Source: Phycisphaerae bacterium
Lineage (GTDB): Bacteria > Planctomycetota > Phycisphaerae > Sedimentisphaerales > Anaerobacaceae
Assembly: GCA_030602845.1 (NCBI GenBank)
Contig: JAUVYZ010000081.1
Span: 1 to 8,218 of the forward strand
DNA: 8,218 bases
Reading direction: 5' to 3'
In this document: piece after piece, positions 1 through 6,565 of the stretch
Layout of the letters: each line of letters starts with the position of its first letter
Numbering within the stretch: position 1 is the stretch's first letter
Position numbers and translations under genes: made by a program
Notes under the pieces: model-generated
Told to the model about the DNA's origin: nothing
What the model saw: the letters and a program-made list of their open reading frames with translations, nothing else
Database searches by the model: none

Positions 1-1085
1 ACCGGCACGGAGGCCTTGAAGCGTTTGGCATACTTGCCGGTGAGCTCAAGATACCGTTGTTTGTATTCCAATGACGGCTCGATTTCACGTCCCTCGTGCC
101 ATTCGTTAAAGCTGGTAATCAGTATCCAGTGCGGGTTGGCCTTGATGGCTTCTTCCCATTGGACGCGATAAAGCTCGGCGTCGTAACGCTCCACGGCAAG
201 GCCGGGTTTGCGAATCTTCGTGTCGTCGTAGCCGGGAATCACTGTCAGGGCGCTTATCTTGCCGGCTTGGTCGGCTAATCGTACCCAGGACAGGTATGTC
301 CCGGCGGCCCATTTGCGCACATCAGGCGGAGTCCTACCCCTTAACGAACCGGCGGTGTTATAAGTATGAACGCCGTCGAAAACCTGGGCCGAACCGTGGC
401 TGAACTGGTCACCAATTGCCGTAACGCCTTCTTTGTACTTCTCGTTGATAATTTCAATGGCCTTGAGCCAGCTCGTCAAGCCGAGTTGGTTCAGGGCACG
501 ACCATATACAAATACCACCGGCTTCCCATTGACTTTAAGATGAGCGGGATGCTTGCCGTATTTATTTAGGACCTTGACAATATCGTCCGCCGCCGACTGC
601 GGCGTCTTCGGCCCCGGCACAGTCTCGTAGTAAATGCACGCGCTCAGCCCGTTACGCCGGCAGCTATCGAGAATCTTGTCCATCGCCCGGTCGCAGTAGC
701 TATTGTGACCCCACCAACTGACGATGAACGTATCGATCCCGGCACGCTTAGCCCAGCGACAGTGTTGGTCGAGTACCTTTGGGTCGTGCGAGTCGTAGGC
801 GCCAAGTGCCGGATAGTTGGTACTCGCCTCGATGTCTTTGTTGGCCGCATCGATACGGCTCCAATGTACCGGCATTTTCTTGCCTGCACCACCCGGCCCA
901 TCAGGCGTGCCGTACCAGGGATAATAGAACGTCAGGACCCTGCGGGACACTGTGCTCTGCTCTTCGCCGGCTCGCTCGCCCGGAGCTTCGACGTTTACCG
1001 CCGCACTGCTCTGCAATGCCGTCGCGAAGGTGATAAGCAAAACTAACACTGCCCCCACCAGCTTGTTTCCCTTCATTCCACTCAT
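1..1085 (-). CDS. Secreted GH99-like endo-alpha-mannosidase family protein (3' end outside window)
   Basis: A total of 361 residues are visible and the frame is still open at the window edge. Residues 1-29 form a signal peptide (short basic start, hydrophobic stretch 9-23, small residues before A28-A29), so the enzyme is probably exported. The mature part starts with a TIM-barrel strand, FYYPWYG at 53-59. Near the end is FNEWHEG (326-332), whose two glutamates E328 and E331 have the E-W-H-E spacing of the catalytic pair in GH99 endo-alpha-1,2-mannosidases/mannanases. IEPS (335-338) follows, as is usual in that family. Family members are around 350-400 residues, so little is missing. The start at 1085 has GAGG six bases upstream (1092-1095); an in-frame ATG at 1076 has a poorer site. 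It lies 28 bases after the preceding gene and is probably cotranscribed. The fold and catalytic motif are clear. Substrate is inferred, and related GH71/GH99-like proteins of unknown specificity are possible. Confidence 0.88.
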   Translation of the reverse strand, partial: MSGMKGNKLVGAVLVLLITFATALQSSAAVNVEAPGERAGEEQSTVSRRVLTFYYPWYGTPDGPGGAGKKMPVHWSRIDAANKDIEASTNYPALGAYDSHDPKVLDQHCRWAKRAGIDTFIVSWWGHNSYCDRAMDKILDSCRRNGLSACIYYETVPGPKTPQSAADDIVKVLNKYGKHPAHLKVNGKPVVFVYGRALNQLGLTSWLKAIEIINEKYKEGVTAIGDQFSHGSAQVFDGVHTYNTAGSLRGRTPPDVRKWAAGTYLSWVRLADQAGKISALTVIPGYDDTKIRKPGLAVERYDAELYRVQWEEAIKANPHWILITSFNEWHEGREIEPSLEYKQRYLELTGKYAKRFKASVP

Positions 1086-1113
1086 ACTTAACCTCACAAT
1101 CTAATTGGGTCCA

Positions 1114-2724
1114 CTAATATTCAACCGCTACCAGAGTTCGCGGCGTTATCTTATTAAATTCCAGCTTCCCGCGATTACAAGAAAGCTCAACGTTTCCTTC
1201 GGGTGGCAAAACTAAAGTCTTTCGTGCCTTAACCGGCTTAGAGAATTCCATAGATACATCGATTGGCTCATCGTTGAAATTCTCGACAATCAGGCAATTA
1301 TCGCCGATTAAATACAAGGCCACTTTGTTCGGAGCATCAAATCGAATTGCAAACGGTGCCAGTAATTTAGTACGAATGGAGTTAAGTTCTTTTCGAGTTA
1401 ACTTAAGCAAACTATGAGGATTTCCGCTGACCTTTAAGATTGTCAAGTTTTCATCATCACGATTAACGTTTTTCAACCGTTTAGCTAATCCGTCTGTGAG
1501 TAGCACCGGCTTTTTGTCATCGAGCATCTTCTTGAGCTTGTCGGCAAACTTTGGGTCTTTGAGCGCATGCACTGAAAAGAACGCAGCTTTTGCATCGGAG
1601 CGAATTTCCACAGCAGGCACAAGCGGCAGCCCCAACATTCCTACGAAGTCGAATACGTATTGCTCACCATTAGCATCACTGTTTGGCGGCTTCGGCGCCA
1701 AGATACCTTTGATAGGTCTATTCCGCACCAACCCGGCGAGTTTGAACAAACCCGGAATCTCCCTGCGTAATTTCTTGACGTGTGCCGGGCCGGTATTTTG
1801 CAAAAGCGAGCCATAACAAAACAGAAGCATCTCCTTTGCATCTGCCAAAACAGTTTGACGCGCCTGCTCTACATAGGTATTTTCTGTAGTGCCGTAAGGG
1901 TCAAACCAGCCGCCGCCCGTTTTCGAGCCGCCTATTTCACCGAGCCAGCGCATAATGTAGTAAGCTTCGTACTGAACTTTTCGCCCCCAGCGTTTATTAT
2001 CGTAATCGCGCGTCTCGGTCCCGACCCAGATTTTATCGTAATCGGCTGTTTCACGTAAAACCTCATACCCGCGATTGTGGAAATCATCATACCATTGAGG
2101 ATATTTGATTATGATTTTCACGTCCGGATTTACCGCTCTTGCCGGTTTTAGAATCCGTTCGCGACTCATTCTTATCATAAGCTCGCACCGATAATCAGCC
2201 CACGATTTTTCGCCGCGTGCCTTTATACATTCAACACATTCACAGTTGAAGAAAAGAAAATCATCAATCATAATCTCATCGAATATCGAAGCTGTATATT
2301 CAAAGATTCTCTGATGCTGATTCTGTGTATCTTCATCGGTGTAACAGGAGACCCGCCCCCAACCTGTTGAAATCTTGCCGATTCCCGTAGTCGTAACGCA
2401 GCCCGAAACATCGAATCCCTTCGCCGCAAACCTGGATTTGGCGTGTTCCAGGACTTTTCTTTCAGCGGTATATCTGCTTCTGTAGGTTTCGATGAAAACA
2501 TGCGTAACGCCGGTCTTTTTACACCAGTCGATAGCGTCATTTATGCCTTTATCAGTGGACAAATGTTTGCGCACGTTCTGCGCTGTAAACAGCGTGGAAA
2601 TCTTCAAAAGGTTTTTATTCTCATTTGCCAAATCCCATAAAGATTGTGCCTGACACCTCACAGCAATTGCCAAAACCAGCAACCCTACCGCAGCAGTATA
2701 TTTCAAACGCCTTGACTTAACCAC
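1114..2724 (-). CDS. Secreted GH42-like TIM-barrel protein, putative glycoside hydrolase of unassigned family
   Basis: This 536-residue protein has a signal peptide (about 1-26, hydrophobic 11-22, likely cut after CQA at 24-26). I cannot assign it to a named family. Visible parts are a probable TIM barrel (about 40-335), an alpha/beta segment (about 338-430) resembling the GATase-like domain of GH42 beta-galactosidases, and a beta-rich C-terminus (about 455-536) with a short sandwich look. At 161-166 sits C-x-C-x-x-C, preceded by IDD (153-155). This recalls the GH42 region where Asn-Glu precedes a zinc-binding Cys cluster, with C109 a possible fourth ligand. The acidic pair D154/D155 replaces the usual Asn-Glu, so catalysis may differ; E237 in GTETR (235-239) is another candidate catalytic acid. 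A GTG start is chosen because AGGGAG lies seven bases upstream. It sits 30 bases after thiD2E and 28 bases before the GH99-like gene. The coding region is firm; the function is inferred. Confidence 0.8.
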   Translation of the reverse strand: MVKSRRLKYTAAVGLLVLAIAVRCQAQSLWDLANENKNLLKISTLFTAQNVRKHLSTDKGINDAIDWCKKTGVTHVFIETYRSRYTAERKVLEHAKSRFAAKGFDVSGCVTTTGIGKISTGWGRVSCYTDEDTQNQHQRIFEYTASIFDEIMIDDFLFFNCECVECIKARGEKSWADYRCELMIRMSRERILKPARAVNPDVKIIIKYPQWYDDFHNRGYEVLRETADYDKIWVGTETRDYDNKRWGRKVQYEAYYIMRWLGEIGGSKTGGGWFDPYGTTENTYVEQARQTVLADAKEMLLFCYGSLLQNTGPAHVKKLRREIPGLFKLAGLVRNRPIKGILAPKPPNSDANGEQYVFDFVGMLGLPLVPAVEIRSDAKAAFFSVHALKDPKFADKLKKMLDDKKPVLLTDGLAKRLKNVNRDDENLTILKVSGNPHSLLKLTRKELNSIRTKLLAPFAIRFDAPNKVALYLIGDNCLIVENFNDEPIDVSMEFSKPVKARKTLVLPPEGNVELSCNRGKLEFNKITPRTLVAVEY

Positions 2725-2731
2725 TCTCTAT

Positions 2732-2737
2732 CTCCCT
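2732..2737 (-). promoter_or_regulatory. Ribosome binding site deciding a GTG start
   Basis: AGGGAG lies seven bases before the GTG at 2724-2722. No in-frame ATG is near, so this site fixes the start of the GH42-like gene. The GH130 gene uses the same hexamer, spacing and GTG start codon. Confidence 0.7.
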
Positions 2738-2754
2738 GAACTAATGCCAGAAAA

Positions 2755-3807
2755 TTAATCCTTCTTGAAGGCACTGATTTTTTGTTTTATCGTTCGACAG
2801 GCCGTCGTCGGGTCGGCTGCCTCGGTCACCGCAGCACAAACCGCAATCGCCCCGGCACCAGCGTTCAAAACCCCTTCGACATTGTCCAGCGTTATACCGC
2901 CAATAGCAACATTACCGATACCAGTATCGGCGAGTTTCTCTGTCCCCTGTCTGACATAGTCAAGGCCGACGGGCTCGGCGCTCGGCTTTATCTTCGTGGC
3001 AAAGACAGGCCCTAAGCTTACATAACTGGGGTACTCATCACAGGCAGCACGCAGTTGCTCGAGCGAATGCGTACTCTTGCCGATAATCAGCGGAGCCAAC
3101 TGGAGCTTGCGGGCCTGCTCGATTGGTAAATCATTTTGGCCAAGATGCACGCCGTCAGCACCGGCGGCAACCGCAATATCGGCCCGGTCGTTTATTACGC
3201 TCAACACGTCGCCGGCCCTGCATATCTGCACAAACTCGACAGCCATAGCAAAAAGCTTATCGTCGTCGGCGTCCTTTGCCCGCAGTTGAATGCAATCGGC
3301 ACCACCGGCCGCGCAGCGGTGAGCCAAAGAAATGACATCGGCCGGCAAGCTGCTGCTGATTATTACATACAATCCCACACGCTTGAATTTTTCGGCCGGC
3401 TCACTGAAAACAACAATATCCTTTTCGAGTGTATAAGCGGCATATCGCAGCTTTTCGATTGTCCCGGCTACGGACCGATTTAGCGTTTGTGTTGTCTCGG
3501 CCAGCGTCCGCAGCGCCTCGGTCAGCCGTTTGCAGCCGGCGGTAAAACATTCATTGAGGTTAGTACGCTGAAGCTGCTTTTCGACCGTTTCGCCGATACC
3601 AACGTCGCCGGGCGTATCTCTGCTTGAGATAAGCCGGCCGGCATCGAGTTTGTCGATAGCGGCTGAAAGCTCGTGCCGAAGCTGTTTTGCACGCTCGGTT
3701 AGTGAGCCGGAATTCAGCGCGAATCTGCAAAAATCTTCTATCACGCGAATCGCCTCACGGGCGCGATTGAAGTTAGCATCGATAATTCTATAAACCGCTC
3801 GCTCCAT
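2755..3807 (-). CDS. thiE: Bifunctional ThiD2-ThiE: HMP-phosphate kinase fused to thiamine-phosphate synthase
   Basis: This 350-residue cytoplasmic enzyme makes thiamine monophosphate. Residues 1-135 match the ThiD2 domain (IIDANFNRAREAIRVIEDF at 8-26), a small kinase unrelated to ThiD that phosphorylates hydroxymethylpyrimidine phosphate. Residues 145-350 are ThiE, which joins HMP-PP to the thiazole phosphate. Its signatures are YVII 147-150, QLRAKD 174-179, INDRAD 205-210, GADGVHLGQNDL 216-227, STHS 245-248, GPVFATKIK 266-274 and AIGGI 301-305. No key motif is missing and the length suits a fused protein. ThiD2 proteins are reported to lack HMP kinase activity, so the fusion would serve de novo synthesis and not HMP salvage. 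The ATG has AGGG five bases upstream (3813-3816). No THI-box/TPP riboswitch consensus is visible in the 629 bases upstream, so regulation is unclear. Two secreted glycosidase-like genes follow at 30- and 28-base spacing, which is an unusual neighbourhood. Confidence 0.95.
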   Translation of the reverse strand: MERAVYRIIDANFNRAREAIRVIEDFCRFALNSGSLTERAKQLRHELSAAIDKLDAGRLISSRDTPGDVGIGETVEKQLQRTNLNECFTAGCKRLTEALRTLAETTQTLNRSVAGTIEKLRYAAYTLEKDIVVFSEPAEKFKRVGLYVIISSSLPADVISLAHRCAAGGADCIQLRAKDADDDKLFAMAVEFVQICRAGDVLSVINDRADIAVAAGADGVHLGQNDLPIEQARKLQLAPLIIGKSTHSLEQLRAACDEYPSYVSLGPVFATKIKPSAEPVGLDYVRQGTEKLADTGIGNVAIGGITLDNVEGVLNAGAGAIAVCAAVTEAADPTTACRTIKQKISAFKKD

Positions 3808-3920
3808 AACAACCCTGATTATACGCGCTGAAATCGCTATTGAGTAGCAAAAATTAAACCAAAACTATCGGGAAAGATAATTTGTAGCGGTCTTTTTGCG
3901 CTAAGAGCTAAATATTGCGC

Positions 3921-3958
3921 AAAGAAAAATGGAGTCGTGCCTCCTCCGGCACGACCCC
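3921..3958 (-). terminator. Rho-independent terminator upstream of thiD2E
   Basis: On the minus strand, 3958-3948 pairs with 3941-3931 as an 11-bp stem (GGGGTCGTGCC with GGCACGACTCC, one G.U pair) around a GGAGGA loop. The tract ATTTTTCTTT follows at 3930-3921. The plus-strand RNA would have an A-C mismatch and no T tract, so the signal is directional. It lies about 480 bases after the nearest upstream minus-strand stop codon. It may therefore end a separate small transcript, or a long 3' UTR, rather than the phosphotransferase message directly. Confidence 0.7.
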
Positions 3959-4114
3959 GCACTATATTATTAACAAAACCAGCTCTGCCGCGTTTTCAGC
4001 CCGGCAACACCGATTTTGAAATCTTCTAAAGGGCGGACCTTTCCTCCTCCTTAGTATCGTTGTTAGGATGTTCCGCCCAATATCGTCGCCTCAAAGGCGA
4101 ATAAGAACTTTCCC
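3921..4114 (-). ncRNA. Candidate small structured RNA ending at an intrinsic terminator
   Basis: A possible promoter (TTGTCT at 4149-4144, 17-base spacer, CATATT at 4126-4121) would start transcription near 4114. Downstream are a 6-bp hairpin with a triloop (4100-4095 with 4091-4086), a 7-bp closed element (GGGCGGA 4078-4072 with TCCGCCC 4037-4031), a 5-bp stem (4006-4002 with 3990-3986) and the terminator. Seven GGA motifs occur: three in tandem at 4051-4043, two in the terminator loop, and one each in CGGAAC and GGGAAA. Some are unpaired. Repeated loop GGA motifs plus a terminator recall CsrA-sequestering RNAs, but this is only a resemblance. It could instead be a leader, a 3' UTR or a dispersed repeat. 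Confidence 0.25.
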
Positions 4115-4169
4115 GCAAAAAATATGCCAGTAACAAAAAATAAAGACAAAAGACCACCTGAAGCTTCAC

Positions 4170-4396
4170 CTAACAGTTTACATCAGAAACAGTTACGTTT
4201 GTATATACCGTTTCATCTCCAGAAACAGCCGGATAGCGCATTTTAACAGCGTGTTGCTTTTTATCAACACCGACTGTACCCAACCAACCTATTTTTACAT
4301 ATTTACTACTCGTAAAGTGTTAGATGATAGAGGGATTTGCTCAATGTTTATAAAAAACAACATAACCGCGAACAAAATCAACAACAAAAATAGCAT
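4170..4396 (-). pseudogene. Possible decayed or frameshifted small membrane-protein gene
   Basis: Two short open frames overlap by 25 bases in different frames. The first (4396-4295, 33 residues) starts MLFLLLILFAVMLFFI, a membrane-helix or signal-like stretch. The second (open 4319-4170, 49 codons) has no good start codon but reads as soluble, beta-rich protein (YVKIGWLGTVGVDKK at codons 7-21, ending VTVSDVNC). A single frameshift in the overlap would join them into a roughly 75-residue anchored protein. No ribosome binding site is convincing. T-rich DNA gives hydrophobic codons by chance, so this may not be coding at all. Confidence 0.15.
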
Positions 4397-4436
4397 ATAG
4401 CATATAGAACTCGGCGGTGAAGCAATACGCTAAACA

Positions 4437-6464
4437 CTATTTCCTGTATTTTGCCCAGGAAACCCGGTTGCGCCAATCGCAAAGCCAGCGGCCGAAAACC
4501 ACTTTTTCGCCGGTTCGCACTTGGTCGAGCCGAAAAATGCTGTCTTTCCGCCACCTAACAACCTCGTCTGCAATTTTACGCTCCTGCTCCTCCGGCAGCT
4601 CCATCCTGGCCAGTTCATCCGGGTCAGTGCTCAAATCATATACAAAGACCCTTTTATTTGCGGGATTGTACACAAATTTATGACTACCTTTGACAAAACC
4701 CGCAGGGCTCTGCCACAACCACCCGGCGAAATACACCTTGCGGTCAGCCGGTATGTGCCCCAGCGCATTAACGCCGTCAAAGTCAGCGGCCTCCGTATCA
4801 AAGCCCAACAGAGCCAGCAGTGTCGGGGCCAAATCAATAGAGCTGACCGGCTCTGTAACCCTAGTTGCCGGCTCAACCAAAGACGGGGCCCGCAAACAAA
4901 AGGGTACGTGCAGGAGCTCTTCGAAAGCTATTCGCTCGTGGCCGTGCAGGCCGTGCTCGCCAAATGCTTCCCCGTGGTCGCCAATAACGCAAAGAATCGT
5001 TTCGTCTGTAAGATTTAGCTTAGCAAGCTCAGCGTCCAGTGCAGCTAAAAATTTATCCGTGTAAGAAATCGTCTGTCGATAACGCTCCACCTGCTCTCTG
5101 GCCGGCTCGCCAAACCAATCCGGAACCTCATACGGGTCGTGGGTAACCGAGCAAAGAACCGTCAGGAAAAAGGGCTTTTCGCCGGATTTTATCCATTCGG
5201 CAATCGGTTTTAACATTGAAAACTCATCACAGCCCAGATAGCCGATAAAGGCGTTAGGGTCGCCCAAATCCTCTCTTGCCCAGAATTTGTCGAAGCCGAG
5301 ATTATGAACCAAACTGGGCCGTGACTCAAAATTACCCTTGGCCGATTGGAAAAATGCGGTCCGAAAATTCAACTGACTGCTAAGAACCGTCGCAATGCCG
5401 GCATAGGGCTTTACGGCAGGGACCGCCTCGGCAAGATCCTGGCAGACCGAAGGGTATCGGCCGGTCAAAAACGCAAATAACACCTTTGTGGTATGGGTCA
5501 GTGTCGAGCGAGCATTTGTAAATTCAACACCCTGCCCGGCCAGACTCGCAAGATACGGCGTTAGGTTAGTTTCTTTGTCTGCCAGTGTTGTGTAATTGTA
5601 TTGGACACCTTCAAGGACAACTACAACCACATTGTGGTTTACCCGCTGCGGTTCCGGCGACAGCGCAATCCGTATCTGGTCAAAGGTGGGTATCTTTCGT
5701 TTGGCGTTGGTGAAATCGGCTCTGGCCAGCCGGCCGGAACCAGGCAAAAGAAAACTTGTTAAAGCCCTTAACTGGCAATTGTAACGCAGCCCCGCGGAAG
5801 CTATTTGTTCTGAGCCGCGTCCGGCCACTGGGCCGCGAAGCAGAACAGCAGCAACCACAAAAAGAACAGAAATAATAACTCTGTTTACAAAGCGTTTGCG
5901 GTTGTAAGCAGGCAGCGGCGGCTTTGCCATAACAAAAAAGAAGAAGGTAAGAGCAATAGCACTGGGGCCGAGTAAAATTACGGCTGCAGCCGGCATTTTT
6001 ACGAGATTAATCCCAATTATTGGAAATGCATTCAGCGGGTGGCGACATAACGGCAAAATGCTCGTGGGTAAGATTTGCATCCCTTTTCTTATTATCAAGC
6101 CGGCGTTCATAACCGACCAGGTGCACACGACAGCAGCAACAACAGTAGCTGTTCGGATAACCAGCTTCCGAGGCCAGCGAAAACAGACCAATGCCAGGAT
6201 AACTTCAATTATCAGCAGGAAAGAGATATCGGCAAGAATCCAGTCAAAGTATTCATTGACCACCCCTGTACGCCAGGAATGAAAGAGCTTTACCGCCAGC
6301 GTGCAAAACAGCGCAGCGAACATAATGACGCTATAAGCCCGCAGAGCCAAAAGGCCATACAAACGCCGGCCACATTTTGCAATAAGTCGCAAAATAGCAA
6401 CCCAGCGGCGAATAGACAAAACCCTATTCATTTTAGGGCCGGATTGTGAACCCTCGATACCCAT
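4437..6464 (-). CDS. LTA-synthase-type membrane phosphotransferase / sulfatase-like protein
   Basis: The 675 residues comprise about five membrane helices (around 43-60, 74-95, 101-124, 157-180, 193-210) and an extracytoplasmic alkaline-phosphatase-superfamily domain (about 275-625). Metal-site motifs are VVLEG (282-286, E285), THDPY (441-445), GDHGE (495-499, D496/H497) and HGHE (507-510). SIDLAPTLLALLG (542-554) and the C-terminal LYDL-like FVYDLSTDP (607-615) are typical of sulfatases. Where sulfatases carry the Cys that becomes formylglycine, ten residues before the Gly of LTGR, this protein has T325 in THTTK. It is therefore probably not a classical sulfatase, and a Thr nucleophile fits LTA synthase or phosphoethanolamine transferase chemistry. 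Substrate is unknown; transfer of phosphoglycerol or phosphoethanolamine to a surface glycan is inferred. The GH130 gene ends 101 bases upstream. The start is uncertain: ATG 6464 follows an in-frame stop and lacks a good ribosome site, and Met12 (6431) is an alternative. Confidence 0.88.
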   Translation of the reverse strand: MGIEGSQSGPKMNRVLSIRRWVAILRLIAKCGRRLYGLLALRAYSVIMFAALFCTLAVKLFHSWRTGVVNEYFDWILADISFLLIIEVILALVCFRWPRKLVIRTATVVAAVVCTWSVMNAGLIIRKGMQILPTSILPLCRHPLNAFPIIGINLVKMPAAAVILLGPSAIALTFFFFVMAKPPLPAYNRKRFVNRVIISVLFVVAAVLLRGPVAGRGSEQIASAGLRYNCQLRALTSFLLPGSGRLARADFTNAKRKIPTFDQIRIALSPEPQRVNHNVVVVVLEGVQYNYTTLADKETNLTPYLASLAGQGVEFTNARSTLTHTTKVLFAFLTGRYPSVCQDLAEAVPAVKPYAGIATVLSSQLNFRTAFFQSAKGNFESRPSLVHNLGFDKFWAREDLGDPNAFIGYLGCDEFSMLKPIAEWIKSGEKPFFLTVLCSVTHDPYEVPDWFGEPAREQVERYRQTISYTDKFLAALDAELAKLNLTDETILCVIGDHGEAFGEHGLHGHERIAFEELLHVPFCLRAPSLVEPATRVTEPVSSIDLAPTLLALLGFDTEAADFDGVNALGHIPADRKVYFAGWLWQSPAGFVKGSHKFVYNPANKRVFVYDLSTDPDELARMELPEEQERKIADEVVRWRKDSIFRLDQVRTGEKVVFGRWLCDWRNRVSWAKYRK

Positions 6465-6474
6465 ATAACATCAC

Positions 6475-6503
6475 AAAATACTAAAACTCCTCGCAAATGG
6501 CAA
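6475..6503 (-). promoter_or_regulatory. Possible sigma-70-type promoter for the LTA-synthase-like gene
   Basis: TTGCCA (6503-6498, five of six to TTGACA) is followed after 17 bases by TATTTT (6480-6475, four of six to TATAAT). Transcription would start near 6468. The ATG at 6464 would then be nearly leaderless, whereas Met12 at 6431 would have a short leader. The match could be chance in AT-rich DNA. Confidence 0.3.
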
Positions 6504-6520
6504 GACGGTTTCTATCGTAA

Positions 6521-6557
6521 ATCGAATATCGAATACGAACTTCGAAATTCGAAATTC
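6521..6557. repeat. Heptamer tandem repeat, ATCGAAT / TTCGAAA type
   Basis: Two ATCGAAT units (6521-6534) are followed by a broken unit (ACGAAC, 6535-6540), two TTCGAAA units (6541-6554) and a partial TTC. The unit is near-palindromic around TCGA. It lies between two same-strand genes. Similar degenerate heptamer tracts are common in intergenic DNA of environmental bacterial genomes, so this is probably a dispersed simple repeat and not an operator. Confidence 0.7.
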
Positions 6558-6565
6558 CTTGTTCA

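Larger units (their letters stand above)
3808..4436. other. 629-base intergenic region with structured elements and no confident gene
   Basis: This stretch separates the LTA-synthase-like gene from thiD2E. On the minus strand it contains, in order of transcription, two short open frames that may be coding debris (4396-4170), a weak promoter-like pair (4144-4149 and 4121-4126), three hairpins (4100-4086, 4078-4031, 4006-3986) and a strong intrinsic terminator (3958-3921). After the terminator there are about 115 bases before thiD2E. They contain a TATAAT at 3818-3823 without a good -35. No TPP riboswitch, tRNA or recognised RNA family was seen. Confidence 0.8.

Noticed and set aside
705..1046. 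Plus-strand frame of 113 codons
   Set aside because: It is antisense to the GH99-like gene, which has a signal peptide and a catalytic motif.
3818..3823. Perfect TATAAT upstream of thiD2E
   Set aside because: No acceptable -35 lies 16-18 bases upstream. A start near 3811 would remove the AGGG ribosome site at 3813-3816, so it is probably chance.
4020..4060. RNase P RNA resemblance (GAGGAAAGGTCC on the minus strand)
   Set aside because: The conserved core reads GAGGAAAGTCC, and here an extra G interrupts it. The remaining conserved blocks are absent and a terminator follows within about 130 bases.
4160..4172. Palindrome TGAAGCTTCA region as a terminator
   Set aside because: As a hairpin it makes only about three base pairs with a four-base loop, too weak despite T-rich DNA downstream.
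4124..4246. Plus-strand 40-codon frame starting MPVTKNKDKRPPEASP
   Set aside because: It has no ribosome binding site, a low-complexity basic composition, and lies opposite the other candidate elements. It is short enough to be chance.
3808..4436. TPP riboswitch upstream of thiD2E
   Set aside because: Neither CTGAGA nor the conserved GGATAATACCAGC-like segment is found on the minus strand.
4521..5018. Plus-strand 165-codon frame
   Set aside because: It is antisense to the catalytic domain of the LTA-synthase-like gene and shows no domain or start signal.
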